A DNA stretch of 64,000 bases, from NCBI RefSeq assembly GCF_016110345.1, contig NZ_AP019011.1, forward strand, positions 1,426,001 to 1,490,000. Direction: 5' to 3'. The DNA is from Fluviibacter phosphoraccumulans (lineage in GTDB: Bacteria > Pseudomonadota > Gammaproteobacteria > Burkholderiales > Rhodocyclaceae). The position numbers and the translations under genes are program-made. The number at the start of each line of letters is the position of its first letter. Position 1 is the first letter of the stretch. Below the pieces are notes generated by a model that did no database searches, was not told the DNA's origin, and saw only the letters and a list, made by a program, of their open reading frames with translations. Shown here in pieces: positions 40,643 through 50,000 of this stretch.

Positions 40643-41281
40643 ATGACGACCGCTCTGCTTAACGCCCAGGGGCTTGCTTGTACTCGCGGGAATCAGCGCC
40701 TTTTCAGCGACATCAACCTGCAACTGGGTGCGGGTCAGTGGCTCTATCTGCAAGGTGAAAACGGCGCCGGCAAAACCAGTCTGCTACGTATTCTGGCCGG
40801 CCTGACCTTACCGACTGAAGGCAACGTGCTCTGGCAAGACAGCCCGATTGGCAAACAGCGTAGCCAGTATCATCAGGATCTGCTTTACATTGGCCACCAT
40901 GCCGGACTCAAGGAAGACCTGACCCTGACTGAGAACCTGCGAGCCCAGCTGGCCATCGATGGCATTCAGGCGAGTGCTGCCGCGATCCGCGATGCCCTCA
41001 CGCAGATGGGCTTGGGTAAACGCCAACATCTGCCTGCACGTGTGCTGTCCGCCGGACAGAAACGGCGTGGTCTGTTAGCCCGAGCGCTACTGCGCCCGGC
41101 CAAACTCTGGATTCTCGACGAGCCCTTCAACGCACTGGATGTTAAGGCCATTGCCGACGTTCAAAATCTGCTCAAAACCCATCTGGCCAACGGCGGTCTG
41201 CTGGTACTGACCAGCCATCAAACGCCCGACCTGGGGCAAGATGCCGCCGGCTTTATCCTCAATTTATCGGGAGCACGCTGA
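40643..41281 (+). CDS. ccmA: Cytochrome c maturation ATPase CcmA
   Basis: CcmA is the ATPase of the CcmABCD complex that releases heme-loaded CcmE in type I cytochrome c maturation. Walker A is GENGAGKTSLLRIL (residues 38-51), the signature is VLSAGQKRRGLLARALL and Walker B is LWILDEPFNALD. The 212 residues match. The stop overlaps the ccmB ATG (TGATG). Confidence 0.95.
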   Translation: MTTALLNAQGLACTRGNQRLFSDINLQLGAGQWLYLQGENGAGKTSLLRILAGLTLPTEGNVLWQDSPIGKQRSQYHQDLLYIGHHAGLKEDLTLTENLRAQLAIDGIQASAAAIRDALTQMGLGKRQHLPARVLSAGQKRRGLLARALLRPAKLWILDEPFNALDVKAIADVQNLLKTHLANGGLLVLTSHQTPDLGQDAAGFILNLSGAR

Positions 41282-41955
41282 TGCCGGTGCTCCCCGCCTT
41301 TTTCGCATCCCTTCAACGCGACCTGCTGCTCGTAATGCGGCGCAAAACCGAGGTGCTGACGGCCCTGTTTTTCTTCGTCATTGTTACCACGCTATTGCCC
41401 TTGGGCATCGGACCGGAGCCCGACCTGCTGCGCAAAATCGCCCCGGGCGCCATGTGGATCGCCGCGTTGCTCGCCACGCTACTCGGCTTGCAACGTCTGT
41501 TCGCCGCCGACCATGCCGACGGCACGCTGGAACAAATGGTGCTTTCGCCAGAACCTCTGAGCGTGCTCGTCGCCGGTAAAATTACTGCGCACTGGCTGGT
41601 TTGCGGCTTACCCCTGGTGCTGCTGGCACCGGTGATTGGTTTGCAGTTTGATTTACCCGCAGACGCCATCGGCGTTCTCATGCTGTCCTTGCTCATCGGC
41701 ACCCCCCTGCTGTCGTTCATCGGTGCCATTGGCGCCGCGCTCACGCTAGGCGCGCGTGGTAGCGCACTGCTCGTCTCGCTGCTGGTGCTGCCGCTCTATA
41801 TTCCCACGCTGATTTTTGGGGCGGGGGCGGTTGAATCTTATATTGCAGGCATGGGCGCCGCAGGTCATTTCTCGCTGCTTGGTGCCTTGCTCATTCTGGC
41901 CATGGCCTTTGCGCCCTGGGCCACCACAGCAGCACTTCGTATTTCGTTGGAATAA
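41281..41955 (+). CDS. ccmB: Heme exporter membrane protein CcmB
   Basis: CcmB is the membrane partner of CcmA. It has about six hydrophobic helices in 224 residues; RDLLLVMRRKTEVLTALFFF and GPEPDLLRKIAPGAMWIAAL are the family's N-terminal signatures, and LVLPLYIPTLIFGAGAVE is conserved near the end. ccmC starts nine bases after the stop. Confidence 0.94.
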   Translation: MPVLPAFFASLQRDLLLVMRRKTEVLTALFFFVIVTTLLPLGIGPEPDLLRKIAPGAMWIAALLATLLGLQRLFAADHADGTLEQMVLSPEPLSVLVAGKITAHWLVCGLPLVLLAPVIGLQFDLPADAIGVLMLSLLIGTPLLSFIGAIGAALTLGARGSALLVSLLVLPLYIPTLIFGAGAVESYIAGMGAAGHFSLLGALLILAMAFAPWATTAALRISLE

Positions 41956-41964
41956 AATAGCACC

Positions 41965-42708
41965 ATGATCAACTGGTTCAAATACAGCGCCCCCAGCACG
42001 TTCTACCCCTTGGCGGGTAAGTTGATTCCTGTCTTCTGGACACTGGCCGCCATCCTCGGTGCCGTTGGTCTGTACATCAGCTTCTTTGTCGCCCCCACCG
42101 ATGCGCAGCAAGGAGAGGGGTACCGCATTATTTTTATTCACGTGCCGGCCAGCTGGATGTCCATGTTCATCTACTGTGTCATGGCTTTCTGGTCATTACT
42201 GGGGCTGACCTTCAACACCCGTCTCTCCGGCATGATGACCAGCGCCCTGGCGCCAACGGGTGCGCTCTTCGCTTTTCTGTCGCTATGGACCGGCGCACTC
42301 TGGGGTAAACCGATGTGGGGCGCCTGGTGGGTGTGGGATGCCCGCCTTACCTCCGAACTGATTCTGTTCTTTCTCTACCTCGGCTACATGGCGCTGCACG
42401 CCGCGATTGATGACCCGCGCCGCGCCGACCGTGCCGGCGCCCTGCTCTCGCTGGTCGGCGTAGTCAACGTCCCCATCATCTACTTCTCGGTCAAATGGTG
42501 GAACACCCTGCATCAAGGCGCATCGGTATCACTCACCAAATCGCCCAGCATGGCCAGCACCATGCTCTGGGGCATGCTGATCATGGCACTGGCCTTCTGG
42601 GCCTACACCCTAGCCGTCGCACTCATGCGCGCCCGTACCATCATGCTGGAACGGGAAGCCAATACCGAATGGGTCAAACACCTACCTGACGTGAAGGAGA
42701 CCGCATAA
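41965..42708 (+). CDS. ccmC: Heme transporter CcmC
   Basis: CcmC loads heme onto CcmE at the periplasmic face. Six helices fill 247 residues. The tryptophan-rich motif WGKPMWGAWWVWDARLTSEL near 112-131 holds heme, with flanking histidines in FIHVPASWMSMF and TLHQGASV. The stop overlaps the ccmD start (TAATG). Confidence 0.96.
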   Translation: MINWFKYSAPSTFYPLAGKLIPVFWTLAAILGAVGLYISFFVAPTDAQQGEGYRIIFIHVPASWMSMFIYCVMAFWSLLGLTFNTRLSGMMTSALAPTGALFAFLSLWTGALWGKPMWGAWWVWDARLTSELILFFLYLGYMALHAAIDDPRRADRAGALLSLVGVVNVPIIYFSVKWWNTLHQGASVSLTKSPSMASTMLWGMLIMALAFWAYTLAVALMRARTIMLEREANTEWVKHLPDVKETA

Positions 42709-42872
42709 TGCAATGGACGAATGCCAGCGAATTCTTTGCCATGGGTGGCTATGGCCTGTATGTCTGGGGCAGCTTTGGTGTCTGCTTCGCCGCCATGATG
42801 GCCGAACCGCTGCTGGTACGCCATCGCCGCAAACAGGCGATACGCCAGATTCAACAGAGCAGTGACGCCTAA
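42708..42872 (+). CDS. ccmD: Heme exporter protein CcmD
   Basis: The 54-residue peptide MQWTNASEFFAMGGYGLYVW... has the FxxMGGYxxYVW start of CcmD, one membrane helix and a basic tail (VRHRRKQAIRQIQ). CcmD stabilises the CcmABC-CcmE complex. The gene is too short for most gene tracks. ccmE, ccmF, ccmG and ccmH, which usually follow, do not: the next gene runs the other way and overlaps this stop by four bases. Confidence 0.9.
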   Translation: MQWTNASEFFAMGGYGLYVWGSFGVCFAAMMAEPLLVRHRRKQAIRQIQQSSDA

Positions 42873-43225
42873 GGTTTTAACCCGGCAAACACGGGAGATG
42901 ACTTAAGCACAGTCAGACCTTGAGGCGTTAACCCGTACTCAGTCACGCAGCCTTCGTGCTTAATCGCTTCAGCTTCACCCGCTACCGTAAGATCCTTCAA
43001 GGTCTTTGTCGCCCGGCTCGGATTACTTTTAATGCCACTCGCAATTTCACGCGCAGTACTGGGCACACCGTTCAAATAGAGATAGCCCAGAACGCGCTCA
43101 CGCATGGAGCCGGTCGTCAACCGGATATCAGAATCGCCGCCGGAGAATGAGACCATGCGGCCTTGACCTTTGGGTACCTCGGTCGATAAACGACCGAGCA
43201 GCATGTTTGCAAAAAACTGACTCAT
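42869..43225 (-). CDS. Winged-helix DNA-binding protein
   Basis: A 118-residue protein with a winged helix-turn-helix over residues 35-110: RERVLGYLYLNGVPSTAREI ASGIKSNPSRATKTLKDLTV, then EYGLTPQGLTVL as wing. It resembles MarR- or TrmB-type regulators that read one helix into DNA. The target is unknown. It is the last gene of the minus-strand island and converges on ccmD. About 100 bases separate it from the glycosyltransferase gene, so it likely has its own promoter. Confidence 0.6.
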   Translation of the reverse strand: MSQFFANMLLGRLSTEVPKGQGRMVSFSGGDSDIRLTTGSMRERVLGYLYLNGVPSTAREIASGIKSNPSRATKTLKDLTVAGEAEAIKHEGCVTEYGLTPQGLTVLKSSPVFAGLKP

Positions 43226-43324
43226 ATAACAACTGCAACAGATTTAAAGGGGTCCGATCGTACAGAGGGACTCTTAAGCCTTCATTAAACCCAAAAGTTT
43301 CAGAGACTTCTTTCCAAAACCTTC

Positions 43325-44506
43325 TCAAGAAGTAAGGGATAAGCAAGCCCGAGCAAATTTTTCTGGCCCATTAGATTTATTCCAACTTGCACAAGCAGCG
43401 CTTATAGCTTCTGAAACTTCTTTTTTGTGCTCAAAATACCAAAGGATTCGTTCGACAAACGCCTCTGGACTATAGGAATTGGCCACCAAATACGCCAGAC
43501 CATTTTCATTTAGTTGTTTTCCAATGCAAATACCCGGAGAGGCAACAATCGGCACACCAGCCGATAAGCACTCATTTGCGATACCTGAAGAGGCTATTGA
43601 ATAGAATCTGGGATCGTAAGGTGCAATGACACAACCTGCGCCACGAATCATCTCTATCCAGTCATTTGGATTTTTAGGTGAAGAATCCACAGTAACTCTA
43701 GTGTCATGGCTTGACAGATTCTTGAAGAAGTCAAGGTCAGCAAGCATCTCTCCACGCGAGTCGTGAACAAAAAACTCAAAATCTTTAAATTTCCTATCAA
43801 GAAGATTAAAGATATCTCTAGCCATTCCAAATCCCTTAATAGGGCGTTGCGCTCCCAAAAAAGATATCCTATTTTTGAAAGTCGGATTGCATGACTGCCC
43901 ACCAAGCCCAAACGGATGAGGTAGCCTGTCAACGGGATGGCCTAATAACTTGGTGTAAATATCAGCATACGCATCCTCAACGGTGATGAATGTAATACCA
44001 AGATCATGACTTATAGACAGACCGACATATCGCCAGAGCTCTGGATTTTTATTAATTAGGCTTAACTCGGTGTTGTCATTACTACTAGCCACCACAAGCC
44101 CTGTCTGCTCAATCAAACTGACAATCATTTTCGGACGTTGCGATCTGAGTGATCGATACCATTCGACACAACCTGCAAGCGAGGCCGGTGACGAAGCTTC
44201 AAAATACAAAAGATCGTCATCTCTAATACCCTGTAGTCGATCAAGATCCTGTTTCGTCTCATCTTTCACAAAATTGAAAGAGAGCAAGTGACCGCATAAA
44301 GGATCATCGGAAACCTGAGCATATGGACTGATACGAAACAAAGGCAATCCACGAAGTTCCGCTATTAAAGCCTGATTTAAAGAGGCTGCTGCAACAACTA
44401 CTGTCTCGACATTGAGTAGGTTAAAACCTTGGATGATCGAACGACAATGACTTATCCAGTGCCCCCGAAAATCCGTCAGAACTGGATCAATATAAATAAG
44501 TCTCAT
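43325..44506 (-). CDS. GT-B type glycosyltransferase
   Basis: The 393-residue product reads like a GT4-type glycosyltransferase. The C-terminal half has ISFLGAQRPIKGFGMARDIF (donor-site region), RGAGCVIAPYDPRFYSIASS GIANECLSAGVPIV (the E-x-x-x-x-G-x-P motif of nucleotide-sugar binding) and a helical end. The gene is clearly more AT-rich than its neighbours, a sign of transfer. It follows the HMW1C-like gene with an ATGA overlap, so it may add a second sugar to the adhesin glycan, as the alpha-6-glucosyltransferase does in Actinobacillus; that role is inference. Confidence 0.75.
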   Translation of the reverse strand: MRLIYIDPVLTDFRGHWISHCRSIIQGFNLLNVETVVVAAASLNQALIAELRGLPLFRISPYAQVSDDPLCGHLLSFNFVKDETKQDLDRLQGIRDDDLLYFEASSPASLAGCVEWYRSLRSQRPKMIVSLIEQTGLVVASSNDNTELSLINKNPELWRYVGLSISHDLGITFITVEDAYADIYTKLLGHPVDRLPHPFGLGGQSCNPTFKNRISFLGAQRPIKGFGMARDIFNLLDRKFKDFEFFVHDSRGEMLADLDFFKNLSSHDTRVTVDSSPKNPNDWIEMIRGAGCVIAPYDPRFYSIASSGIANECLSAGVPIVASPGICIGKQLNENGLAYLVANSYSPEAFVERILWYFEHKKEVSEAISAACASWNKSNGPEKFARACLSLTS

Positions 44507-46341
44507 GCGCCCCTACTCCCCAACCGCTCCAAAAACATCTGCCCCATGATCTCGGGTCGGCCTTGGAATATGCGCTGGACCTTTTCCGGCCCCGTGTGTT
44601 TGCGGCGAAGTTCGTTTCTTAGTGCGTGGTTCTCTGCCAGCTTAACCGTAGCCTTGATATAGGCTTCGTTACTGGTGGTGACCAGCCAGTCAGGTAGCCC
44701 AAAGCGTTCAAAGAGGCCCTGGTCGATATGTTCGTTGACTTCCATGCCGGTCTTGCACACACCGACGAGTCCTGCGGTGACGGTGTCGATAATGCCGTTG
44801 GTGTTACCAAACGGAAACGGGTTGATGAACATGTCGCATTGACGGACGATGTTCATGTATTCGGTATATCCCCGGTGGCTATACACAATGGCGGTGTCAC
44901 CCAGTACGTTGGTCACGACCCGTTTGACCTGCTCAAACACCATGCCTTGGGCAAATGCTACGGCAAAGTGGAATTTGACGGGCACTTGGCTGCGGGTGGC
45001 GATTTCTTTACAGGCGTTCAGGAAGGCCGGGTTAATCTTCATGGCGGAAGCCGCCACGACGATATCCACCGTCTCCGGGGCTTCCCGGATGATCGGGGGT
45101 TCGGGGTTGGTACTGGCTAAGCCCGATGGCCGGTAGGGCATACCGTCATTGGGCAGAATCATTAATTCTTCGCTAAAGCAGGCCGGATCACCGACGTAGT
45201 CTTCTTCCACGACCACATAGTCCATATGACGGGCATGCGTGGTGGCCGGGTGACCCAAGGCCATGGCCATGACCGGTGCCAGGCGGATGTTGGTGAGCAT
45301 CATGGTCAGCGGGAACATGCCGACGCTGGGCATGTAGAAGATCTGGGCCGCTCGGCGTTCCGCCTCCCCCCGGATCTGGGTGATCTGTTCCTGCAGGCTA
45401 CCGGGTTTGATCTCCACCCATTCGTCAAAGACGGCATGGCCCACGGCGTCGGTGGCATTGGCCAGCCCCATGCCCACCACATGAAACAGGTCTTTGGCGG
45501 CTTCCAGCGTACGCGAGTGCGTACGGTAGATGGAGTGTCCGGCGTTAAACCATTCCATGCAGACGAGCATGGTGGGTTTCTCGCCCTGCTTGGGTGTCTT
45601 GACGGGAGTATTGAGGGGTTTGAGCCCCTGCTTCTCTAACCAGCGTTCGATCAAGACATTAATGGCGCCCTTGATGGCGTGCTTGTCCGGTCGGTCGGCA
45701 TAACTACAGTGCATGTAGACGTCATGCATGATGCCAAAGGGCAGTTGATCCAGCGTTTCGATCTGGGGTAGCTTCTCGGTGAGCCAAGGCAGCAGGGTTT
45801 CCCGTTTGTCATGAGCCTGAGGCGAACCGAGGAAGCGGGGCGAGAGCAACGCCATGCCCAGGGAAGCCGCTAAGTACTTATTGGCATCCCACAGGGCATC
45901 GATTTCCAGAACGATCTCGGATTCGGGCAGATACAGCAAGCAGAACTTGGGTAGGTCCTGCGGGGTGATCTCCAGGTGGTTAAGGTCACCCTTACCCGAC
46001 AGATTGAGTGCCCGGACGACATGGTCGGCGTTAAGGAACGCCGTAGAGCCAAAGATGGTGGCAAACCAGCGCTGCAGGGTAAAGAGCGAGGTCAGGCTCT
46101 GCGGGGCAAAGTGAAAGTCTTTATCCGAGAACAAACAGGAAATCGCCGAAGCCAAGCGCACCCCGACATGAACTTCCCGCTGTTCGGGGGCAACCCCCGC
46201 CAGCGGCTGCGCCTGAAACTGATCGCCGGGCACACCGTAGCTGTTGGCCAGTATAGACAGCAGGTTCACCAGCATACGCGCCGCGTCTTCGTGCTGGCGC
46301 GAGTAGGCCGCGTGTTCGAAATCTTCGAGATTAAAAATCAT
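44503..46341 (-). CDS. HMW1C-like protein N-glycosyltransferase
   Basis: This GT41-family enzyme transfers a hexose to asparagine in N-x-S/T sequons of adhesins, in the cytoplasm. The 612 residues match HMW1C along their length: FCLLYLPESEIVLEIDALW, IMHDVYMHCSYADRPDKHAI, ALGHPATTHARHMDYVVVEE, AMKINPAFLNA (with the UDP-binding lysine) and NPFPFGNTNGIIDTVTAGLV (with the conserved Asn and Asp) and GLFERFGLPDWL. Its ATG lies six bases from the ccdB stop. The obvious substrate is the sequon-rich adhesin at 47018-60292. Confidence 0.92.
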   Translation of the reverse strand: MIFNLEDFEHAAYSRQHEDAARMLVNLLSILANSYGVPGDQFQAQPLAGVAPEQREVHVGVRLASAISCLFSDKDFHFAPQSLTSLFTLQRWFATIFGSTAFLNADHVVRALNLSGKGDLNHLEITPQDLPKFCLLYLPESEIVLEIDALWDANKYLAASLGMALLSPRFLGSPQAHDKRETLLPWLTEKLPQIETLDQLPFGIMHDVYMHCSYADRPDKHAIKGAINVLIERWLEKQGLKPLNTPVKTPKQGEKPTMLVCMEWFNAGHSIYRTHSRTLEAAKDLFHVVGMGLANATDAVGHAVFDEWVEIKPGSLQEQITQIRGEAERRAAQIFYMPSVGMFPLTMMLTNIRLAPVMAMALGHPATTHARHMDYVVVEEDYVGDPACFSEELMILPNDGMPYRPSGLASTNPEPPIIREAPETVDIVVAASAMKINPAFLNACKEIATRSQVPVKFHFAVAFAQGMVFEQVKRVVTNVLGDTAIVYSHRGYTEYMNIVRQCDMFINPFPFGNTNGIIDTVTAGLVGVCKTGMEVNEHIDQGLFERFGLPDWLVTTSNEAYIKATVKLAENHALRNELRRKHTGPEKVQRIFQGRPEIMGQMFLERLGSRGA

Positions 46342-46347
46342 GATCAG

Positions 46348-46644
46348 TTAGAAGCCCTGCATCAAAAGATCTATCGCCGAAACGATTTCCAAGCGATGCG
46401 CGTCGAGAGAAGCGATGCGCTCTTTCAAGATTGCTGCCGGTACAGCCGCCATAAACTGAGTCACCATCACATGAGCAGTCTCGTTAATTTGAAATACGGG
46501 ATTCAATGTACCCGCAGGTTTGGGTGCCTCATCAATCTGCAGCAGCGGCACCACCATACGGGTATTAAGGTGATTGAGTAAATCCGCTTGAACCGTCAGC
46601 AGATAACCACCATCCGGATTCTTGTAAACAGAAAACTGCCCCAT
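46348..46644 (-). CDS. ccdB: CcdB-like toxin
   Basis: CcdB poisons DNA gyrase. The 98-residue product starts MGQFSVYKNPDGGYLLTVQA, the usual CcdB opening, continues VQADLLNHLNTRMVVPLLQI and ends with an alpha helix and GF. The C-terminal residues that contact GyrA (in F-plasmid CcdB a Trp-Gly-Ile end) are replaced by LLMQGF, within the range of chromosomal homologues. The start overlaps the ccdA stop by one base, the usual antitoxin-first arrangement. Confidence 0.85.
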   Translation of the reverse strand: MGQFSVYKNPDGGYLLTVQADLLNHLNTRMVVPLLQIDEAPKPAGTLNPVFQINETAHVMVTQFMAAVPAAILKERIASLDAHRLEIVSAIDLLMQGF

Positions 46645-46901
46645 CAGAACCCCCGGTATTTAGCCAACGGCAGGCCCTTTTCTAAAACATAGGCATTTGA
46701 GCTATCCAGCGCAACGGCGTTTTCTTGCAACCACAATTCCGCACGTTTTTGCATCAGGGCAACACGCAACCCCGCCTCCGCAGCCTGGGTGATGTTGATA
46801 TTCAACGCTTTGGCCTCTTCTAGCAATGCTTGCCCAATCGATACATTGGTCGCTTTGCGCGTACCACGCACCGAACGTTCATGCTCATGATTGGCTCTCA
46901 T
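46644..46901 (-). CDS. ccdA: CcdA-like antitoxin
   Basis: CcdA binds and neutralises CcdB and represses its own operon. The first part (KATNVSIGQALLEEAKALNI NITQAAEAGLR) is a ribbon-helix-helix domain; the tail ELWLQENAVALDSSNAYVLE KGLPLAKYRGF wraps the toxin. Three in-frame ATGs exist; 46901 (85 residues) has GGGGTG five bases upstream. A 9-base inverted repeat is just upstream. The tail is closely alike to peptides in the mobile element at 1053-1904. Confidence 0.85.
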   Translation of the reverse strand: MRANHEHERSVRGTRKATNVSIGQALLEEAKALNINITQAAEAGLRVALMQKRAELWLQENAVALDSSNAYVLEKGLPLAKYRGF

Positions 46902-46924
46902 ATAGCACCCCATAAAATAAAACA

Positions 46925-46959
46925 TGATTTATGCGCATAATTTACACCACCATAAATCA
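46925..46959. promoter_or_regulatory. Inverted repeat, probable CcdA operator
   Basis: TGATTTATG (46925-46933) and CATAAATCA (46951-46959) form a perfect inverted repeat with a 17-base spacer, directly upstream of ccdA and between it and the adhesin gene. A self-repression site for CcdA-CcdB is the natural reading. The site also separates the toxin pair from transcription of the adhesin, although no terminator is seen. Confidence 0.5.
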
Positions 46960-47017
46960 ATGTCAATGAGTCGCTCGGGCATGACAGGCGTATTAGTTCG
47001 CTGCGCGATCAATATCG

Positions 47018-50000
47018 TCATACAGGGTTTATTTCGTCCGGCTTACTGAAGTTCAGGCTGGGCTTCAATAAATTAACGTCTTCGTCAGTGATCCCGCCTC
47101 TCGGGCCACCCAGGGACTCAGTGTTCACAATAAACAGACGGTCACCGTGCTGCACCAGCTTTCTGCCATCCGTTTCCGGCAGTAAAGTGATGCGTGGTGC
47201 TGACCCGAAGAAACGATCCGTGAACCCGGCTTCAGGCTGTGCCATAAATCCGGGGTCGGTCGCATTCTCAGGATCTTGATCCTCCATGAGCACCACATCG
47301 CCGGTAAAGGCCAGCGCCTTGTGCGCCTTCTTCGATGACCCAATCAGCAGTTTGGGCAAGGGGATGTAGAGCATTGTCCCGCCCTGCACCATCGACTGCT
47401 GATAGACCCAGACATCTTTGGGTCGATTACGATCACCATTGGTGTCAATGATGGTGTTACCGCCCGGGAAGTTATTGTTCGGATTGAGCACAATCGTACC
47501 GGCTGGCGCAAGGAACGTAGCGCGACCGGTCACGGACATCTGGCTACCCGCCGTCTGATTAATGCTACCGGCGGTTGAATCGGCAAGGAGTGTGCCACCG
47601 ATGGTTAGGTTACCCAGCGTTATCGTCCCAGTGGTCGTGATATTGGCATTGCCCGTCACATTGGTTTGGCCGCCGGTTTGATGATATGAACCGTTTACCG
47701 TCAGATTACCGAGTGCAATACTGTTGCCGCCCGACTGTGTCCAATTGGTTGTGGTCAGGTTACCGGTCACCGATGTCGTACCGTTGCTTTGGACGTAGTC
47801 GGTGGCAGTGAGCGTACCGTTGACGGTTGAACTACCGCCCGACTGGTTGAAGGTCTGAGCCTGCAGGTTGCCAGCAATGCTGGCGTTGCCGCCGCTCAGG
47901 TTATAGCTGCCATTCACCGTCAGATTGTTATTAGCAATCAGTGTGCCGTTGCTCTGGCTCAGGTTCCCGGCCGTTACGTTGCCTTGGGCGGTCATGTTGC
48001 CACCGGACAGACTGACGTTACCGGCATTGGTGTTACCCGTAATGCTCAGATTCCCGGCCTGTTGATCCAGCGTGCCGCTGACCGTGAGGTTACTCAACGC
48101 CGTCGTTGTACCACCCGTCAACGTCATATTGGTCGCGGTCAGGTTACCAGACACAGATGTCGTCCCGTTGCTCTGGACGTAGTCGGTGGCGGTGAGTGTG
48201 CCGTTGACGGTTGAACTACCGCCCGACTGGTTGAAGGTCTGGGCGCTCAGGCTACCGTTGGTGGTGGCCGTGCCACCGCTTTGCAGGTAGTTGGTCGTTG
48301 TGAGGTTGCCGCTGAAGGCACTGCTGCCGTTGGATTGATCAAAGGTGGTTAGCGTGACATTACCCTGGCTGCTCAGATTGCCGCCGCTCTGGGTTAATGT
48401 GTTCAGCGTGATGCCGCCTGCGCCCACGTCCAGCGTGCCAGTTGTTTGTGTGAGATTGCCACCCGCAGCACCCAGGCTGTCGATGCTGACAGTACCGGTC
48501 TGTGCAGGTGGGGTGATGTTGCTATTGAAGAGTACGGTTACGTTACTCGGGATAACAACGTTAGCGACGTTGTTCAGGTCCGGTACCGCACCACCCGCCC
48601 AGTTGGCCGGGTCAAACCAGTTGCCGGTATCGCCACCAATCCAAGTAACACTATTTAAGCGTGTTATGGTCACCGGAGCATTGGTCAGATTCAGTGTCGG
48701 CAGCTCATAGTTACTAGCTAGACCACCGTTAGCACCATTAGACAGTGTCAGATTAGCGATATAGTTGGTGCCATTATCTGCAAAATTCTTACTATAAGCA
48801 TTGCCTGCGTAAGCTAACGTTTCGTTGCCGACCAGGTTGCCAATAGACACGTTGGTCAGCGTAGTGCTGCCGCTGTAGGTCTGGTTATCGCTCAGAGTTA
48901 CTGTGCGTTTGGTGATGTTGCCCGTCAGACCTGTCGGTTGTACCAAGTTGTAGTCACCAGCCACACTGGTGTAGTTACTATTAGTGATAGTAAAGCTGTC
49001 GCTGGCGATAACGCTGATGTTGTTGGCGGCATTAGCATTGCTGAAGTTGCCGCTCTGGTGCAACGTCAGCACATCACCGTCCACCGTACCGACCAGGGTG
49101 CCATTGCTCAGCGCCGCTATGGTGTTGCCATCGTAAACCTTGTTGGCAACGGTGGTGCCTGTAACCGTCAGCGTCTTAGCTGTGATGTTGGCATTTGTGC
49201 CACCCTGCCCACTCGCACCCCAAACGAGGCTGTTGGTACTCAGCACATAGTCACTAGCCTGGCTAGTGAGGTTACCTGTCACGTTACTGATGGCGATACC
49301 ACTGGCGGTTACATTTGACGCACCAGCCACATGGGCATCGTTATAGATCGCACTGCTGTTGGTGAATGCTACTGCTGTGTCACCCGATACGAGCCCAGTA
49401 AACTGGTAGTTATTTTGAGCAACAGTGGCGTTCGCCGTGCCGTCATAAACCTTGGTCAGATTGCCGGTCGCGTTGAGCGTGAGCGTTGCTGCCGTTATGG
49501 TCACGGGCGCACTGCTGTTGTTGAGTGTTGATGGCAGCTGATAGTTGCTGGCTAAACCACCCGAGGTGGCATTAGCGCCAATTTGGTCACCTAGGGTAAT
49601 GGCTGTTATGAAGTTGGTGCTGTTGTCCGCAACGTGGCTGCTGTTGGCCGTGGCACCCGTATAGGTGAGCGTTTCACCGGCAACGCCGGTGACGATGCTG
49701 ACGTTGGTCAGCACGTTGCTGCCGCTATAAACCTGGTTAGCGCTCAGATTCACGGTGCGCTGCGTAATGTTGGCAGTCAGGCCTGTCGGCTGAGTCAGCA
49801 CGTAGTTCGTCGCATCGGTGCCGCTGATCGAATCGTTTATGGTTACATTGAGATTAGTGCCGACGTTCTTGCTGCTGAAGTTACCACTCTGGCTCAAGCT
49901 CACACTGTCGCCACTGATGACACTACCGCTAAGGTTACCGTTGCTCACTACTGCGGTCGTGTTGCCATCGTAAACTTTGTTGGCGACCTGCGTGCCAGTC

